This document shows positions 1 to 11,699 of a stretch of 64,000 nt of DNA, piece after piece. Each line of letters begins with the position of its first letter. Positions within the stretch are counted from its first letter, which is position 1. A program made the translations under genes and the position numbers. Under the pieces are notes generated by a model. That model was given only the letters and a program-made list of their open reading frames with translations, did no database searches and was not told where the DNA came from. This stretch comes from Tuctoria greenei (lineage: Eukaryota > Streptophyta > Magnoliopsida > Poales > Poaceae): positions 167,063,697 through 167,127,696 of the forward strand of contig JAYESD010000004.1 in NCBI GenBank assembly GCA_036927565.1, given 5' to 3'.

Positions 1-966
1 CAATTGTCGACCTGTAAAACCATTCTTCTTTTTCTTACGTTTGTAGAGGAGTGCTTCGTCCTTGTTTGCTTTTCATCACAGAAAGTAGTACCTAAAAGGT
101 TAGGGAAATCCATACAAAAATGTCATGTCTTACCACATTCGAAGCATCGTTGAGAACCGCACTTCCTCTCCTTCTAGTTCTCATTTTTTGCAATGCTTTT
201 GGGAACCGAGTACAGATGAGTGCAAGTTCATCCTTTGGAAACTCATCAATCTGTTCAAGGGTTATAGAGGACAACAAAGCAAGTGTACCACATGATGAAG
301 ATTGACTAGATCTAGGCATGTCATGTTGTGAAACAAATGCAAGAGACTTGTTGGGGTTCTTACGTGATATTATGTCAATTTCATGAGTTTTTAACTTTGA
401 ATATAGCACATCTAATGTAAGTGTACTCATGACAGTAGATTCACGACAGACATAACATTCATCTCCCAAATTGACATGTCTAATGCACTTAGTAACTGCG
501 TAGCATTTTCATCATTTGAAAAAATATCATTGACACTACACATGTTGCAAAGAATTTTGTTAAAGCGAGCAAAGAGGTCATCGATTGACTCACCGGGTTG
601 CATCTCAAAGTGCATATATCATTTCTTGAACATATCTTGCCTTACCTCCTCGATCGTGTTGGATCCTTCGTGGTAGTCGCAAAGTGCCTTCCACACATCG
701 TACGCTGATCGGAAGTGTGCAACTCGATCGAAGTCGCTTTGAGTCAATCCTTGTATGATCAAGTTTCGTGCCTCGTTGTTGTTGTTGTTGTCAACATCTC
801 TCATGTTTGTAGGCGTGACATGATCGTTTCGCGGCACGTCGTAAGGCTTGTACACTTTTTCCCATATTGTGAAGCCTTGCGCCTGGATGAAAGCCTCCAT
901 ACGTGCCTTCCAAACCTGAATATCAATGCCACTAAACACACAAGGTTTTGCGGAGTATTTCTCCAT
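1..966 (-). pseudogene. Element A: copia gag (N-terminal part, broken)
   Basis: Reads right to left from ATG at 966. The first 115 codons (966-619) are a Ty1/copia gag N-terminus of the UBN2 kind, with Trp-rich segments near FSGIDIQVWKARME and AYDVWKALCDYHEG. Close homologues lie at 16067 (B) and about 57691 (G). A stop follows the FKK at about 620. Similarity resumes in frame (615-427, QPGESIDDLFARFNKIL) and shifts frame again near 450 before continuing to about 92. The zinc knuckle near 100-140 is damaged: an in-frame stop follows CFECGKT. A GTT run at about 776-794 encodes a lengthened Asn tract absent from B and G. The rest of A lies left of the window. Gag would form the virus-like particle; this copy cannot. 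Confidence 0.88.
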
Positions 967-1013
967 GATGATTAGTCAAAACACGTGAAAATCACAAAGA
1001 CTAAAGCAGTGTG

Positions 1014-1027
1014 GCTCTAATACCAAT
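1014..1027 (-). other. Primer binding site of element A
   Basis: On the minus strand the sequence directly after the LTR reads ATTGGTATTAGAGC. This matches the 3' end of initiator-Met tRNA with one difference from the ATTGGTATCAGAGC-type sites of G and E. It fixes the LTR edge at 1028 and the orientation of A. Confidence 0.85.
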
Positions 1028-2382
1028 TGTAGGATCGAATAGCACATGAAAATCTACCAGGGGGTAAATGGTAGATTAAAACTTTTTTAGCAGAAGCAAT
1101 AAAAACCCCTCGGTAGAAAAACTTTTTGTTAAGAAACAATGAATGCGACTAATCTAAATGTGTTCAATCGTTAAAAAACCAGTATATATTGTGAAGAATC
1201 AAGTCACGAAGACATGACATCAAGAATCACGAAAAACCGTCGAGAAAAACTCATGTTATGATCGAAAGATCGAACAAAGGGCAATCTGTTCTACCCGAGT
1301 AAAAATAGATATGCAAGACTGCAAAGAACCTCGCGTATCTCAGAAACCACAAATCCAATGAATGTGAAATTTTCAAAGATGATAGATAATCTAGTTTTGA
1401 ATACAACCCAAAAATAATCACGTCAATTGGATCTATAAACTCAAGTTATGATGAAAACAGCGACGCAACATAGTCCTGTGCAGAAACTCGATGAGAGAAA
1501 ACTTGTCTACAACAAGTCGGACGAACAAGGCACAAAAGTTCCTCTAAACTACTAATTTTATTGATAAAAACACATGAGAAACATCTCAAAATCTTCTCAC
1601 CACGAGCTCTGGCCTCACTTGCTCATATAACCAACCCTAGGGCCAAGCCAATCCAAACTAGGACTCTAATCCTACTTAGTTTCAACTGAAACTTTCCATA
1701 ACGGCTCAAGACTCTTCTATACGCAGATGGAAGCAATCTTAAGACTTCCAAACACATTAGGAACGTATCCCACATTCCTAAAACAGCTCAACTTTTTCAC
1801 CCACACAAAATCTAACTAATACAAACTCGAAACTTTCCATAAACGAACCATAACTACCTCAGCCGCAGCTTGAGGCATAATCTAGGCGGTTGGACCCTTC
1901 CGACCAAATCTTTATGTCCAGTTCTCTTCATCATTCCTTGGAACCATGTTGCCACCTCCATGCACTCCTCTCACATGTGCAATCACCTTCCAACAATGTC
2001 CATGATACCTTCATATGCATTGTTCTTGACCCAAACATGTTGCGTGACATCCTGATCAACTAAACCACGATTCCTCCCGAACTTGGTTGTTGAACCTCAT
2101 CTTCTTCCTAAGACTAGTTCAATGGATCCTGTCATCAGCCTTGTCTTGACCTCAAGCAACACCTGCACATGAATAAAAATTCATCCTTTGCGATCCCAAG
2201 ACCTCGACTTGATTCTCGTTAATTCAAAAACCACAACAACTTACGTGAGTACCTCACATAAGCATATTACAAACATAGCAAGATAATACCATCCTTAACC
2301 ACCAAAACACACCAAAAACTTAGCAAAGGAATACTAAGCAAACCTTACCATAAGCGTAAAGCAAGTTTGAAACATTGTGTGA
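1028..2382 (-). repeat. Element A 5' LTR, part 1 (split by element B)
   Basis: In minus orientation this is the downstream part of a 1753-bp LTR. It ends next to the primer site with the family terminus (TGTAGGATCG on the plus strand). The remainder resumes at 22099 after the insertion of B. It contains the LTR promoter: CATATAACC at about 1624 is the complement of a TATATAAG-type box that is intact in B and G. The same LTR type occurs at 2383, 20314, 38193 and 55962. No gene lies in this stretch. Confidence 0.9.
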
Positions 2383-2454
2383 GACCTATGTGTGCTGAAT
2401 ACATTGGCTATGATGATAAAAGTTTTGAATACTGCCAAAACACCCTTTTAACAA

Positions 2455-2770
2455 AGTCTGACTCTAGGTCTGGACTCCTGCAAGGTCCGATGATAGGTCT
2501 GACTTAATTTGGGTAGCCTTGATAAGGTCTGACGTATGGTCCGACTTGCTTTGGCTAGGTCCAACTTCTTTGTCTAGGTCTGGCTTATTTTGGTTAGATC
2601 CGACTTGCTGTGGCTAGGTCCGACTAGCTTTTTCAGCTCCGGCGCTAGGTCTGACTAGCTTTGGTAAGATCCGGCCCTAGGTACGACTAGCTTTGGTAAG
2701 CTCCAGTGCTAGGTCCTGCTAGCTATGGTAAGCTTCATCTCACGGTCCAGTTTGCTTTGGCAAGGTCCAA
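2455..2770 (+). repeat. Degenerate tandem array in the LTR U3 (about 30-bp unit)
   Basis: Repeated variants of GGTCCGACTAGCTTTGG and TAAGCTCCGGCGCTA alternate through this stretch. The same array is found in every LTR of the A/B/F/G family: about 20395-20710 (B 3' LTR), 22130-22430 (A, inverted), 39550-39930 (F, inverted) and 56035-56230 (G, shorter). It lies upstream of the TATA box, as expected for a U3 enhancer-type array. That role is inferred from position only. Confidence 0.8.
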
Positions 2771-3614
2771 TGCTAGATTGCAATGGTTCTGCTTTTAACT
2801 TGCAATGTTTCAAACTTGCTTTTTAGATTATGGAAAGCTTGCTTAATATTATTTTACTAAGTTTTTGGTGTGTGTTGGTGGTTATGGCTGATATCATTTT
2901 GTTATGGATTGCAACATGCTTATGTGATGTGCTCACGTAAGGTATTGTGGTTATCGGAACTAACGAGAGTCAAGTCGAGGACTTGTGCTTGGAAGTATCA
3001 GTTGTTTATTCATGTCCAGGTGTTGCTTGAGTTCAAGACATGGTTGGTGACGCGATCCATTGAACTAGTCTTAGGGAGAAGATGAGGTTCAACAACCCAA
3101 TTCGGGAGGAATTGTGGTTGAGTTGATCGGGGTGTTGCGCAACATGTTTGAATCAAGAACAATGCATATGAAGGTATCGTGGACGTCATTGGAAGATATT
3201 TGCACGTGTTCAAGGAGTACATGGACGTGGCTACATGGTTCCAGGGCGTGATGAATATATGTGAACGTAAATAATTGATCGGAAAGGTCCAACTGACTAG
3301 GTTATGGACTCTGGGCGTGGCTGGGTCGGGTTTGACTCAAATAGGGAAAGATGTGAGTTGGTTACATTAGGATTTCATGGTGAGCACGAAGTTGAGTTGT
3401 TTTAGGAATGTGAGATATGTTACTAAGGTGTTTGGAAGTCTTAAGATTTCTTCTATCTACGTATGGAAGAGTCTTGAACAGTTATGGAAAGTTTCAATGG
3501 AAACTGAGTAGGATACAAGTCCTAGGTTGGTTTGGGTTGGCCTCATGGCTGGTTATATAAGGAAGGGAGGCCAGAGCTCATGGTGCACGGATTTTGGGCT
3601 GTTCCTCTTGTGTT

Positions 3615-3619
3615 CTATT
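3615..3619. other. Target site duplication of element C (left copy)
   Basis: CTATT at 3615-3619 is repeated at 15461-15465, directly after the last base of C. The uninterrupted site is seen in the other LTR of B at about 21550 (TTCTATTGAATAAA), which confirms the duplication. Confidence 0.95.
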
Positions 3620-3934
3620 TGAAAGTACATCTAGGCATCCCCGTGGGTTTTGGATGATTGATGATGACAATTAAGAGGCTAATGAGCTTAGTTGATCTTA
3701 AGCACAAGTGCAAGGATTGAAATGAGATGAAAACCCTCAAAAAGAAAAAGGAGAAAACGTGCGTCATAGAATCATGTGTAGAAATTAGGGTTTCTATGAT
3801 ATTGAGCTTATATGAGCCATATCATGTGAGAGGGTGGTTTTATCATGTGCATTGAGATCATACCAAGGGGATCAAAGTGGTGGTTTAGAGAAAAACCTAA
3901 GTGAGAAGTCTAAAATGAGAAAAACCCTAGGAGG

Positions 3935-4440
3935 CCGGACTAGTCCAGTCCTTAGGTCTGGACTAGTCCGGCCATGGTAGACAAGTCCATTTTGATACGG
4001 ACCAAACGTCTCGGGAGTGAAACAGAGTGAATTTGGAGCTAAGTCCGAGAAGTTCGGACTTGTCCATTTTTTGACGGACCAAAGCTCTCTGGAGTAGTTC
4101 GGACTTGTCCGTTTGGGTACGGACTTGTCCGTTTGAGACTTAGTGTGATAGACCAAGAGAAACCCTGGGGGGTCGCACTAGTCCGCCCCTGTGATCGTAC
4201 TAGTCCGGGCCAACCCATAAAAGTCCATTTTGGAACGGACCAAGTGGTTTTGTTCCACTTCAGACTAGTTCGTTGTTCACCGGACTAGTCCGTTGTCTAG
4301 TGACCGTTTGAATTTGGAAATTTGGTGGGTAGCGTGACGATCGTTGCTCTGTGTGGGGAACTGACCAGTAGTCAGTGGTCCCATAGGGCCGGACTAGTCC
4401 GGGGTCTATGGCCGGACTACTCTGCCCCTTTGCTGATGTA
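3935..4440. repeat. Sirevirus LTR palindrome cluster
   Basis: About ten perfect or near-perfect copies of GGACTAGTCC / CCGGACTAGTCCGG, mixed with GGACTTGTCCG variants, lie in the 500 bp upstream of the TATA box. The equivalent clusters are at about 14150-14650 (C 3' LTR), 43735-44190 and 53900-54400 (E). Conserved LTR palindromes are described for Sireviruses. A role in transcription or silencing is an inference. Confidence 0.88.
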
Positions 4441-4460
4441 AGCAAAAGGGGCTCGAGACC

Positions 4461-4470
4461 TCTATAAAAA
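4461..4470 (+). promoter_or_regulatory. TATA box of element C 5' LTR
   Basis: TCTATAAAAA followed by a GC-rich leader. The same box is at 14690 in the 3' LTR (TATAAAAATA) and at 53861-53869 on the minus strand in E. Its place, after the palindromes and before the long U5-like part, fits the LTR promoter. Confidence 0.7.
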
Positions 4471-5231
4471 GGAGATCCCCAGGCTCATTTGAATATTTCT
4501 TGAACCCTAGCGTCGCCACAAGCATCCTAGAGCCTTCCAAAGCCTTCTACTCGTCCTACTAACCCCCTAAGAGCAAATCTTGAAGAGATTAGGGTTTGGG
4601 GAGGAGAGTAATGGAAGATCATCACACTTTGGCTCTCGGTTTGATCTCTTGCACATTGTATTGTGTTTTGTGGCTTTTGTGAGTTGAGATTCGTGTGCTC
4701 CTCGTTGTATTATTTGTGGGAGCCTCAAGTTTTGAGCAGCCCCATCAAACTTGGTGATTACCCATTGATATAGTGGAAACCAAGCCGACCATTGTGGTGG
4801 CTTGGTGAGAGAAGGGTCAAGTGAGACCCGGTCCTTGTGTGGACTTCTCAACGTGGAGCTAGGCTTCTTAGTGGAGCTGAACCACGGGATAAATCTCGTT
4901 TCACTTGTCTCTTGCTTTTCGTGATCACTAGTATTGCTATTAGGGTTCACTTTGCTCTTATTGCCTTACACTTTGATCATTATTATAAACATGCAATCTA
5001 AGTGTTTAAACCTCCCAATCTGAGCTTCACAAGTTTACTACACATTGCTCATATTTTTTGTGAACTTTATTTCCGCAAATAACATGTAGAAATCCAATTT
5101 TAGGGTTTCCACCCTGTGCTGAGCGGACTAGTCCAGCCCTGTGCAGACTAGTCCACCATAGGAATTTAATCTTGTTTGATTAAGTAATTCCAGGTATTAT
5201 TGCCTATTCACCCCCCTCTAGGTTACTTTCA

Positions 5232-5247
5232 ATCGGTATCAGAGCAG
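5232..5247 (+). other. Primer binding site of element C
   Basis: ATCGGTATCAGAGCAG directly follows the LTR end. It is complementary to the 3' end of initiator-Met tRNA (TGGTATCAGAGC core) with one changed base (CGG for TGG). Gag starts 36 bp further on. Confidence 0.9.
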
Positions 5248-5282
5248 GATTCTCCCTAAGAGTCTAACAACTCGGAGAAGTA

Positions 5283-7574
5283 ATGGCCACAAGGGGTGAC
5301 AACGAGGTTCCGGTGGTCGTCGATGACACCAAGACGAAGAACGTTGATGTTCTTCAAGATGATCCGAATGATGACGAAGAAGTTCGGATGCTCAAAGCAT
5401 GTCTTCGTGAGAATCTCAACGTGACGAAGAAGGAGATCAAGCCAATTGCTCCGGTCAACATCGACAACTAGAGTAGTTCACAAGACTACTCCCGATATCC
5501 TTTCAATTATGAGCAACTTACCGCTAGCAACCATTACTTGTCTATTCCCATTGGCAAACCTCCTCAATTTGATGGAAATGATTATTCTATGTGGAAGCAT
5601 AATATGAATATGCACCTCATTTCCTTAAACCCTAGCTTGTGGCAAATTGTGATGACAGGTGTTCACCTTCCCAAGAATGAGAGAGACATCACTCCGGAGC
5701 AAGCCGTCCTTCTACATAGCAATGCTCAAGCCGTTGGAGTGATTACCTTCTCATTGACTCGTGAGGAGTTCAACCACATTGAAGGGTTGGAGGTTGCCAA
5801 GGAGATTTGGGATACCCTCAAGAGGGCGCACGAAGGCAACCGCGTCATAAGGGAAGCAAAGATTGAGATGATCGAAGGAGAGCTTGGGAGATTCACCATC
5901 ATGGAGGGTGAATCTCCGCAGGATATGTATGACTTCATCAAGACTCTCATCAACAAGAGTCAGTCATATGGAAGCACCCGATGGACCGACCACGAGGTAG
6001 TAAAGAGGATGATTCGAGCATTCATGCCTCGAAACGTCACTCTTGGCTCTCTAATTTGTGAAAGTCCGGGCTTCCACAAGATGGCTCCCGATGAAGTGCT
6101 AGGGAGAATCATCAACCATGAGATGATGGAGCAAGAAGCGATGTTCTACAATGGTCTACAAAAGCTTTCCTCCTCCAAGAAAAGGGATGTTGCATTCAAA
6201 GCAACGTCCTTAAAATCTTAAGAAAAGGAAGAGAGTGATGAAGAGAGTCCCAACACGTATGAGGAAGAAGCTCTCTTTATCAACAACTTTAAGAGGGTGT
6301 TTATAAGGAGGAGGGGGAGCTACCAAAATGAAAAAGAAGCAAAGACAAGCCCAAGAAAAGATCAAAAAGGGCTTGCTACAATTGCGGAGAATATGGTCAC
6401 TTCATTGTGGATTGTCCACATGAAGAAAACAAGAAGAAGAAGGAGGGAAGTCCAAAGATAAGAATTACTTGAAGAAGAAGAAGCAATCTGGACATGCCCA
6501 CCTTGGAAAGGAGTGGGATTCAAATGAGGAATCCTCCTCCGATGAAGATAAGAAGGTAGCAACCACTGCTATGAAGAAGACAACAACGGAGAACAAACTA
6601 TTCCAAAACTTGGAGATTTCAAGGTCAACATGTCTCATGGCCAAGGAGGGAAGAAAGAAGGTTAAATCTAAATCCTCCTCTTCAATTTCTTCTCATGATG
6701 ATTTTGATAGTAGTAGTGAAAATGAACACATGCTTAAAGATATGAGCAAAAGCACCTTGAAGAGATTGAGATTGTTAACGGAAGAGATATTTGAGAAGGA
6801 ATAACTCATCAACCGTCAAGAGGACATGCTCATCCAAGAAAAGGAGAGATGTCAAGAGGTTGAGGAGATCATGGAGCTTGAAAGAGAAAGAAGCAAGGCA
6901 CTTGAGCGTGAACTCGCTTTGAGCAAGGAAACTTGTTCAAACCTTGTGAACACCACAATTGTGCTCAAGGATGAACTTGTTAGTTTGACACAAGCTAACA
7001 AGATCCTTGAGACGCAAGTGAAGTCTCTAAAGGTCAATGCACCTTCTTCATCTACAAGCTCACCTTACACAAATATTAAATCCGAATGATCTCAACCTTG
7101 TAATGCTCAAACTTAATCGTAAAGCTTAAAGATGAGCTAAAGTTGGCATAAACCAATCAAGCACCCAAGTGTGGCATCTTTGACAAGGAGAAGGTGGCAT
7201 ATGCACGTAGTGCATATACCAACACAAGACATCCCCTTGTCAAGGATGGTCTTGGTTATTCTAGGGGGATGAGGCAAAATGCCAAAACTCCCAAGAATGG
7301 CAAAGACTTGATTGTTTTTGTCAAAGGAGGCTCATACAACAATAAAGGAAAGAACATTGCTACTACACCTAAAATTCCTAAGAAAGAGCCTCATCCAATG
7401 TTCCATGATTTTGATGCTTCATATGTTTTATTAAGGAACAAGTTTGGAAAGGCATATGCTAGGTATGTTGGGCCACACCGCAAAAGTCCCAAACCTTGTG
7501 TGTGGGTGCCCAAGTGCTTCTTGACTAACATCAAAGGACCCAACACCGCTTGGGTACCTGAATCCAAGGCTTAA
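5283..7574 (+). pseudogene. Element C gag (UBN2-type copia gag with CCHC knuckle), broken
   Basis: Starts at ATG 5283, close behind the primer site. The N-terminal 62 codons end at an in-frame TAG (5469-5471) that E lacks. The main gag domain follows (5538-6221: PPQFDGNDYSMWKHNM, then a helical capsid-like part), closed by a TAA at 6219. The CCHC zinc knuckle CYNCGEYGHFIVDC is intact at 6374-6415 but in another frame. Next come a Lys/Ser-rich stretch, a heptad-like coiled coil (6826-7089) and a conserved tail (7194-7574) ending WVPESKA and TAA 7572-7574. E has the same order. Gag normally builds the particle and binds RNA through the knuckle. Confidence 0.9.
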
Positions 7575-7593
7575 CTCTTTCTTGTAGGCATAA
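7575..7593 (+). promoter_or_regulatory. Gag/pol boundary: stop, splice-acceptor-like tract and frame change
   Basis: Right after the gag TAA (7572-7574) comes CTCTTTCTTGTAG (7575-7587), a pyrimidine tract ending in AG. The protease frame then continues from 7588, one base out of the gag frame. E has the identical arrangement at 50736-50751 on the minus strand. How gag and pol would be linked (splicing, frameshifting or re-initiation) cannot be decided from sequence alone. Confidence 0.5.
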
Positions 7594-10500
7594 TCCTCCG
7601 ATGGAACCAAGTGGGTTCTTGATAGTGGATGCACAAATCATATGACCGGAGAGAGCAGGATGTTTGTGGAGTATGAGCTAAATGAAGATCCAAGTGAAGG
7701 AATCTATTTTGGGGACAATAGCCAATGAAAAATCCTTGGCACCGGTAAAATTGCTATATCCCCTAATCATACTCTTTCAAATGTTTTACATGTTGATTCA
7801 CTTGATTATGACCTCTTGTCCATATCACAACTATGTTACAAAAGTTATAATTGTTTATTTACTAATGAGGGTGTGACCGTCACAATGATAAGCAATGGCT
7901 CAATTGCCTTTAAGGGTGTACTCAAGGGAAAGCTCTATCTTGTGGATTTCTCCGCGGATAAAGCCCAACTTGATACATGCTTATTTGCAAAAACTAACAT
8001 GGGATGTCTTTGGCATAGAAAGCTAGCCCATTTTGGGACGAGGAATTTGCAAAAACTTCTTAAGGGCGAGTACATCTGTGGTTTAAAGAATGTTGTGTTT
8101 GAAAAGGATAGGACATGTAGCGCATGCCAAGCCGGAAAGCAAGTTGGAGCACCACATCCATCCAAGAACATTATGACAACATCAATACCATTGGAACTTC
8201 TACACATGGATCTCTTCGGTGCAATCGCCTACATAAGTATTGGGGGTAACAAATACGGTCTTGTTATTGTTGATGATTATTCACATTTCACATTGGTATT
8301 CTTTTTGCATGACAAGAGCGAGACTCAACGTGTTATCAAGAGATACTTGAAGAGAGCTCAAAATGAGTTATCCTTGAGTATCAAGACCATAAGGAGTGAC
8401 AACGACACCAAATTCAAGAATACTCAAGTTGGAGAGTTTTTGGATAAAGATGGCATCAAGCATGAGTTCTCGGCCCACTACTGCCCTCAACAAAATGGGG
8501 TGGCTGAGAGGAAGAATAGGACCTTAATTGATATGTCAAGAAACATTCTTGATGAGTACAAGACGTCGGACTAGTTTTGGGCGGAAGCGGTTAACACAGC
8601 TTGCCATGCCATAAACCGGTTGCACCTTCACCGCATACTTAATAAGACGTCATATGAGCTTCTAACCGGTAACAAGCCCAACATCTCTTACTTTCGTGTT
8701 TTTGGGAGTAAATGATACATTCTTAACAAGAAGCCTATGACTTCGAAGTTTGCTTCTAAGTCCGATGAGGGTTTCTTGCTTGGTTATGACTCAAACACTT
8801 ACGCCTATCGTGTCTTTAACAAATCCTCCAAAATTGTTGAAGTAGCATGTGACATAGTGTTTGATGAGACTAATGGCTCCCAAGTGGAGAAAGTTGATCG
8901 TCATGTGCTAGATCAAGAAGAAGCTCCACAAGTGGTGATGGGAAGGATGGCACTTGGAGACATACAACCACAAGAACAACCTCAAGATGCAAGTGACCAT
9001 CCTACACATCAAGCAAGCTCTTCCTCAAATGATAAAGATCAAATTCCCCAAGATGCACTCCAAGAAGATGAAAATGGAGGCATCAATCAAGGGGAGACAA
9101 TGAGGACGAGGAAGGCCAAGATGATGAATCATGACCTCAAGCGCCACAACCAAGAGTTCATCAAAGCGTACAACGGGACCATCCCGTTGACAATATACTT
9201 GGAGACATATCCAAGGGGGTAACTACTCGATCTCGTGTTGCAAACTTTTGTGAACATTTCTCTTTTGTTTCTTCCTTGGAGCCCCACAAGGTTGAAGAAG
9301 CACTACAGATCTGGATTGGGCGATGGCCATGCAAGAAGATCTCAACAACTTCGAGAGAAATCAAGTATGGGAGCTTGTGAAGAGGCCCAATGCGAATGTT
9401 GTAGGCACCAAATGGGTGTTCCGCAACAAACAAGATGAACAAGAGGTGGTTACAAGGAACAAGGCACGACTTGTGGCCAAAGGGTACTCACAAGTCGAAG
9501 GTTTGGATTTCGAAGAAACCTTTGCTCCCGTAGCTAGGCTTGAATCAATTCATATGTTACTTGCCTTTGCTACTCACCATGATTTTAAGCTATATAAAAT
9601 GGATGTCAAGAGCGCATTCCTCAATGGTCCAATCAAGGAAGAGGTGTATGTGGAGCAACCCCCCGGATTTGCAGATGAAGAATTCCCAAATCATGTGTAC
9701 AAATTGCATAAGGCTCTCTATGGACTCAAACAAGCTCCTAGAGCTTGGTATGAGTGCCTTAGAGACTTTCTAACTCAAAATGGTTTCAAAATTGGGAAGG
9801 CGGACTATACTCTATTCACTAAGAACTCTGATGATGATTTGTTTGTTTGCCAAATATATGTTGATGACGTTATATTTGGTTCTACTAACAAAGCTTTTTG
9901 TGATAAGTTTTCCAAGATAATGATAGAAAGATTTGAGATGTCCATGATGAGAGTTGAAGTTCTTTCTAGGTTTTCAAGTGAAGCTACTCGAGGAAGGCAC
10001 GTTCATTAGTCAAACCAAGTACACACAAGATATACTAAAGAAGTTTGACATGGACAAGGCCAAACCCATCAAGACTCCTATGGCAACCAACGGGCATCTC
10101 GATCATAATGAAGATGGTCCAAGTGTGGACCAAAAGGTATATCGTTCCATGATAGGCTCATTTCTATACTTATGTGCATCTAGGCCCGATATCATGCTTA
10201 GTGTGTGTATGTGTGCTAGATTTCAAGCCGCTCCTAAGGTGTGTCATTTGTCCGCCGTTAAGTGAATTCTTAGATATTTGGTTCACACACCAAGCCTAGG
10301 TCTTTGGTACCCCAAAGGCTCTAAGTGTAACCTCATTGGATATTCCGATGCGGACTATGCGGGGTGCAAAGTTGATAGAAAGAGTACATCGTGAACTTGC
10401 CAATTCCTTGGTAGATCTCTAGTGTCCTGGTCCTCAATGAAACAAAACTCCATTGCACTTTCCACAGCCAAAACAGAGTATGTCACCGCCAGAAGTTGTT

Positions 10501-10808
10501 GCACACAACTTCTTTGGATGCGACAAACTCTTAGGGACTATGGCAAAAACTTGCACCATATCCCTCTCCTATGTGACAATGAGAGTGACATCAAAATAGC
10601 CCACAATCCAGTTGAACACTCAAGGACCAAACACATCGACATTCGCCACCATTTCTTGAGAGATCACTCCATCAAAGGAGACATTGCAGTTTCCCATGTG
10701 AGAATCGAAAAACAATTGGCCGATATCTTTATCAAGCCCCTAGATGAGAAAAGGTTTTGTGAACTTAGGAGTGAGCTAAATATCTTAGATTCTCGAAATG
10801 TGGTTTAA
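7588..10808 (+). pseudogene. Element C pol: protease, integrase, RT, RNase H (multiple stops and shifts)
   Basis: Protease active site DSGCTNHMTG begins at 7621. The integrase zinc-finger (WHRKLAHFG ... CSACQAGKQ) lies at about 8010-8140. The D-D-E core shows HMDLFG, RSDNDTKF and QQNGVAERKNR, ending at a TAG at 8572-8574. The integrase C-terminus continues at 8737-9222. RT (9323-10009) has KMDVKSAFLNG and an intact YVDD at 9857-9868, then shifts frame. The last RT/RNase H part runs 9954-10265, stops at about 10263, and resumes to 10808 with the RNase H Asp (GYSDADYAGC), Glu (KTEYV) and DNES motifs. The catalytic motifs survive but the frame is broken many times, so no polyprotein can be made. 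Confidence 0.92.
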
Positions 10809-11699
10809 GTCTTGCACATCTGATTGCAATATTCAAAATTCACACATGCTTGCGAAAACCTCATCCTCCTCAACTTCCCTACAAATTATTTTGAAATTAT
10901 TGAATCCTTATGAATCATGGTCATAGTTTGATTGTTGATTGCTTACTGACCATATTTCACAAAGATCTTTTGTGAAATATAGTCCAAAAGGATCAACTCT
11001 CCACTAAAAACTCAATATATAGGAATTTTAGGTCTTAGGACCGGACTAGTCCGCTCCAGCAGACCGGACTAGTTCGGGTCCCTGATGGGACTACTCCGGC
11101 CCTTGGGGACTTAACCTCCCCAGGGTGCCCTAGACCTCTCCACTTCCATTCAAACACTCTCTCTCCAAAATGCTTGAAAACCGTCTCCCAAACGACGATT
11201 TTTGATTCCATCCACAAAATCTCGATTCCAATCGGTGGATAGAAACCCTAAGGTGCTTAGGAACCTTTCCCCAAGCATCAGAGACCGATTCCTCACTCAC
11301 ATTTCATTGAATCGAAGATTTGAAGAGGTATTCTTGACCTAACTCCAAAATCTTTGGAATTCAATTCTTTTGGATCTATTGATAGAAGCTTCTTCACAAA
11401 TGCTGTTGTGAACATCAATGTGATCATGTAGCTCCATTCTTGTGGTAGGATCCATAGTTTTTGCAAAATTTTCTTAGATTAGGGTTCTTGCTGTGTGAAC
11501 TGGACTAGTCTGGCCACAGGGCGGACAAGTTCGACCTAGTGTGAACTAGTCCAATCTAGTGCGGACTAGTCTGACCCTTGGGCGGACAAGTCCGGGTTAC
11601 ATAGTGAAAAACCTAACCTAGGTTGATCTTGTGAATTCTACCGGTTTGCCTTAACTTTCTTGACTCATACACATTTTTTTTCTTCTCTTGTCAGCAATC
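10809..11699 (+). other. Element C spacer between pol and extra ORF, with palindromes
   Basis: No ORF is recognised. Two clusters of the LTR-type palindrome (GGACTAGTCC variants) lie at about 11038-11100 and 11500-11600, well outside the LTRs. The counterparts in E are at about 47165-47280 and 46690-46740. The copies therefore bracket the leader of the extra ORF in both family members. Confidence 0.75.

Larger units (their letters stand above)
2383..3619 (+). repeat. Element B 5' LTR, part 1
   Basis: First 1237 bp of the 5' LTR of B, from TGTGAGACC to CTATT, where C is inserted. Contains the degenerate tandem array at about 2455-2770 and a TATA box (GGTTATATAAGG) near 3553. Closely matches 20314 to about 21560. 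Confidence 0.9.
3620..5231 (+). repeat. Element C 5' LTR (1612 bp)
   Basis: Starts TGAAAGTACATC and ends GGTTACTTTCA next to the primer site. Palindromic GGACTAGTCC variants cluster at about 3935-4440 (upstream of the TATA box) and again near 5120-5160 (close to the 3' end). A TATA box lies at 4461. Confidence 0.95.

Noticed and set aside
3935..4440. Regularly recurring palindromes that look like a CRISPR or integron array
   Set aside because: Spacers are not unique or uniform in length, copies are diverged, and the context is an LTR with a TATA box and tRNA primer site in plant DNA.
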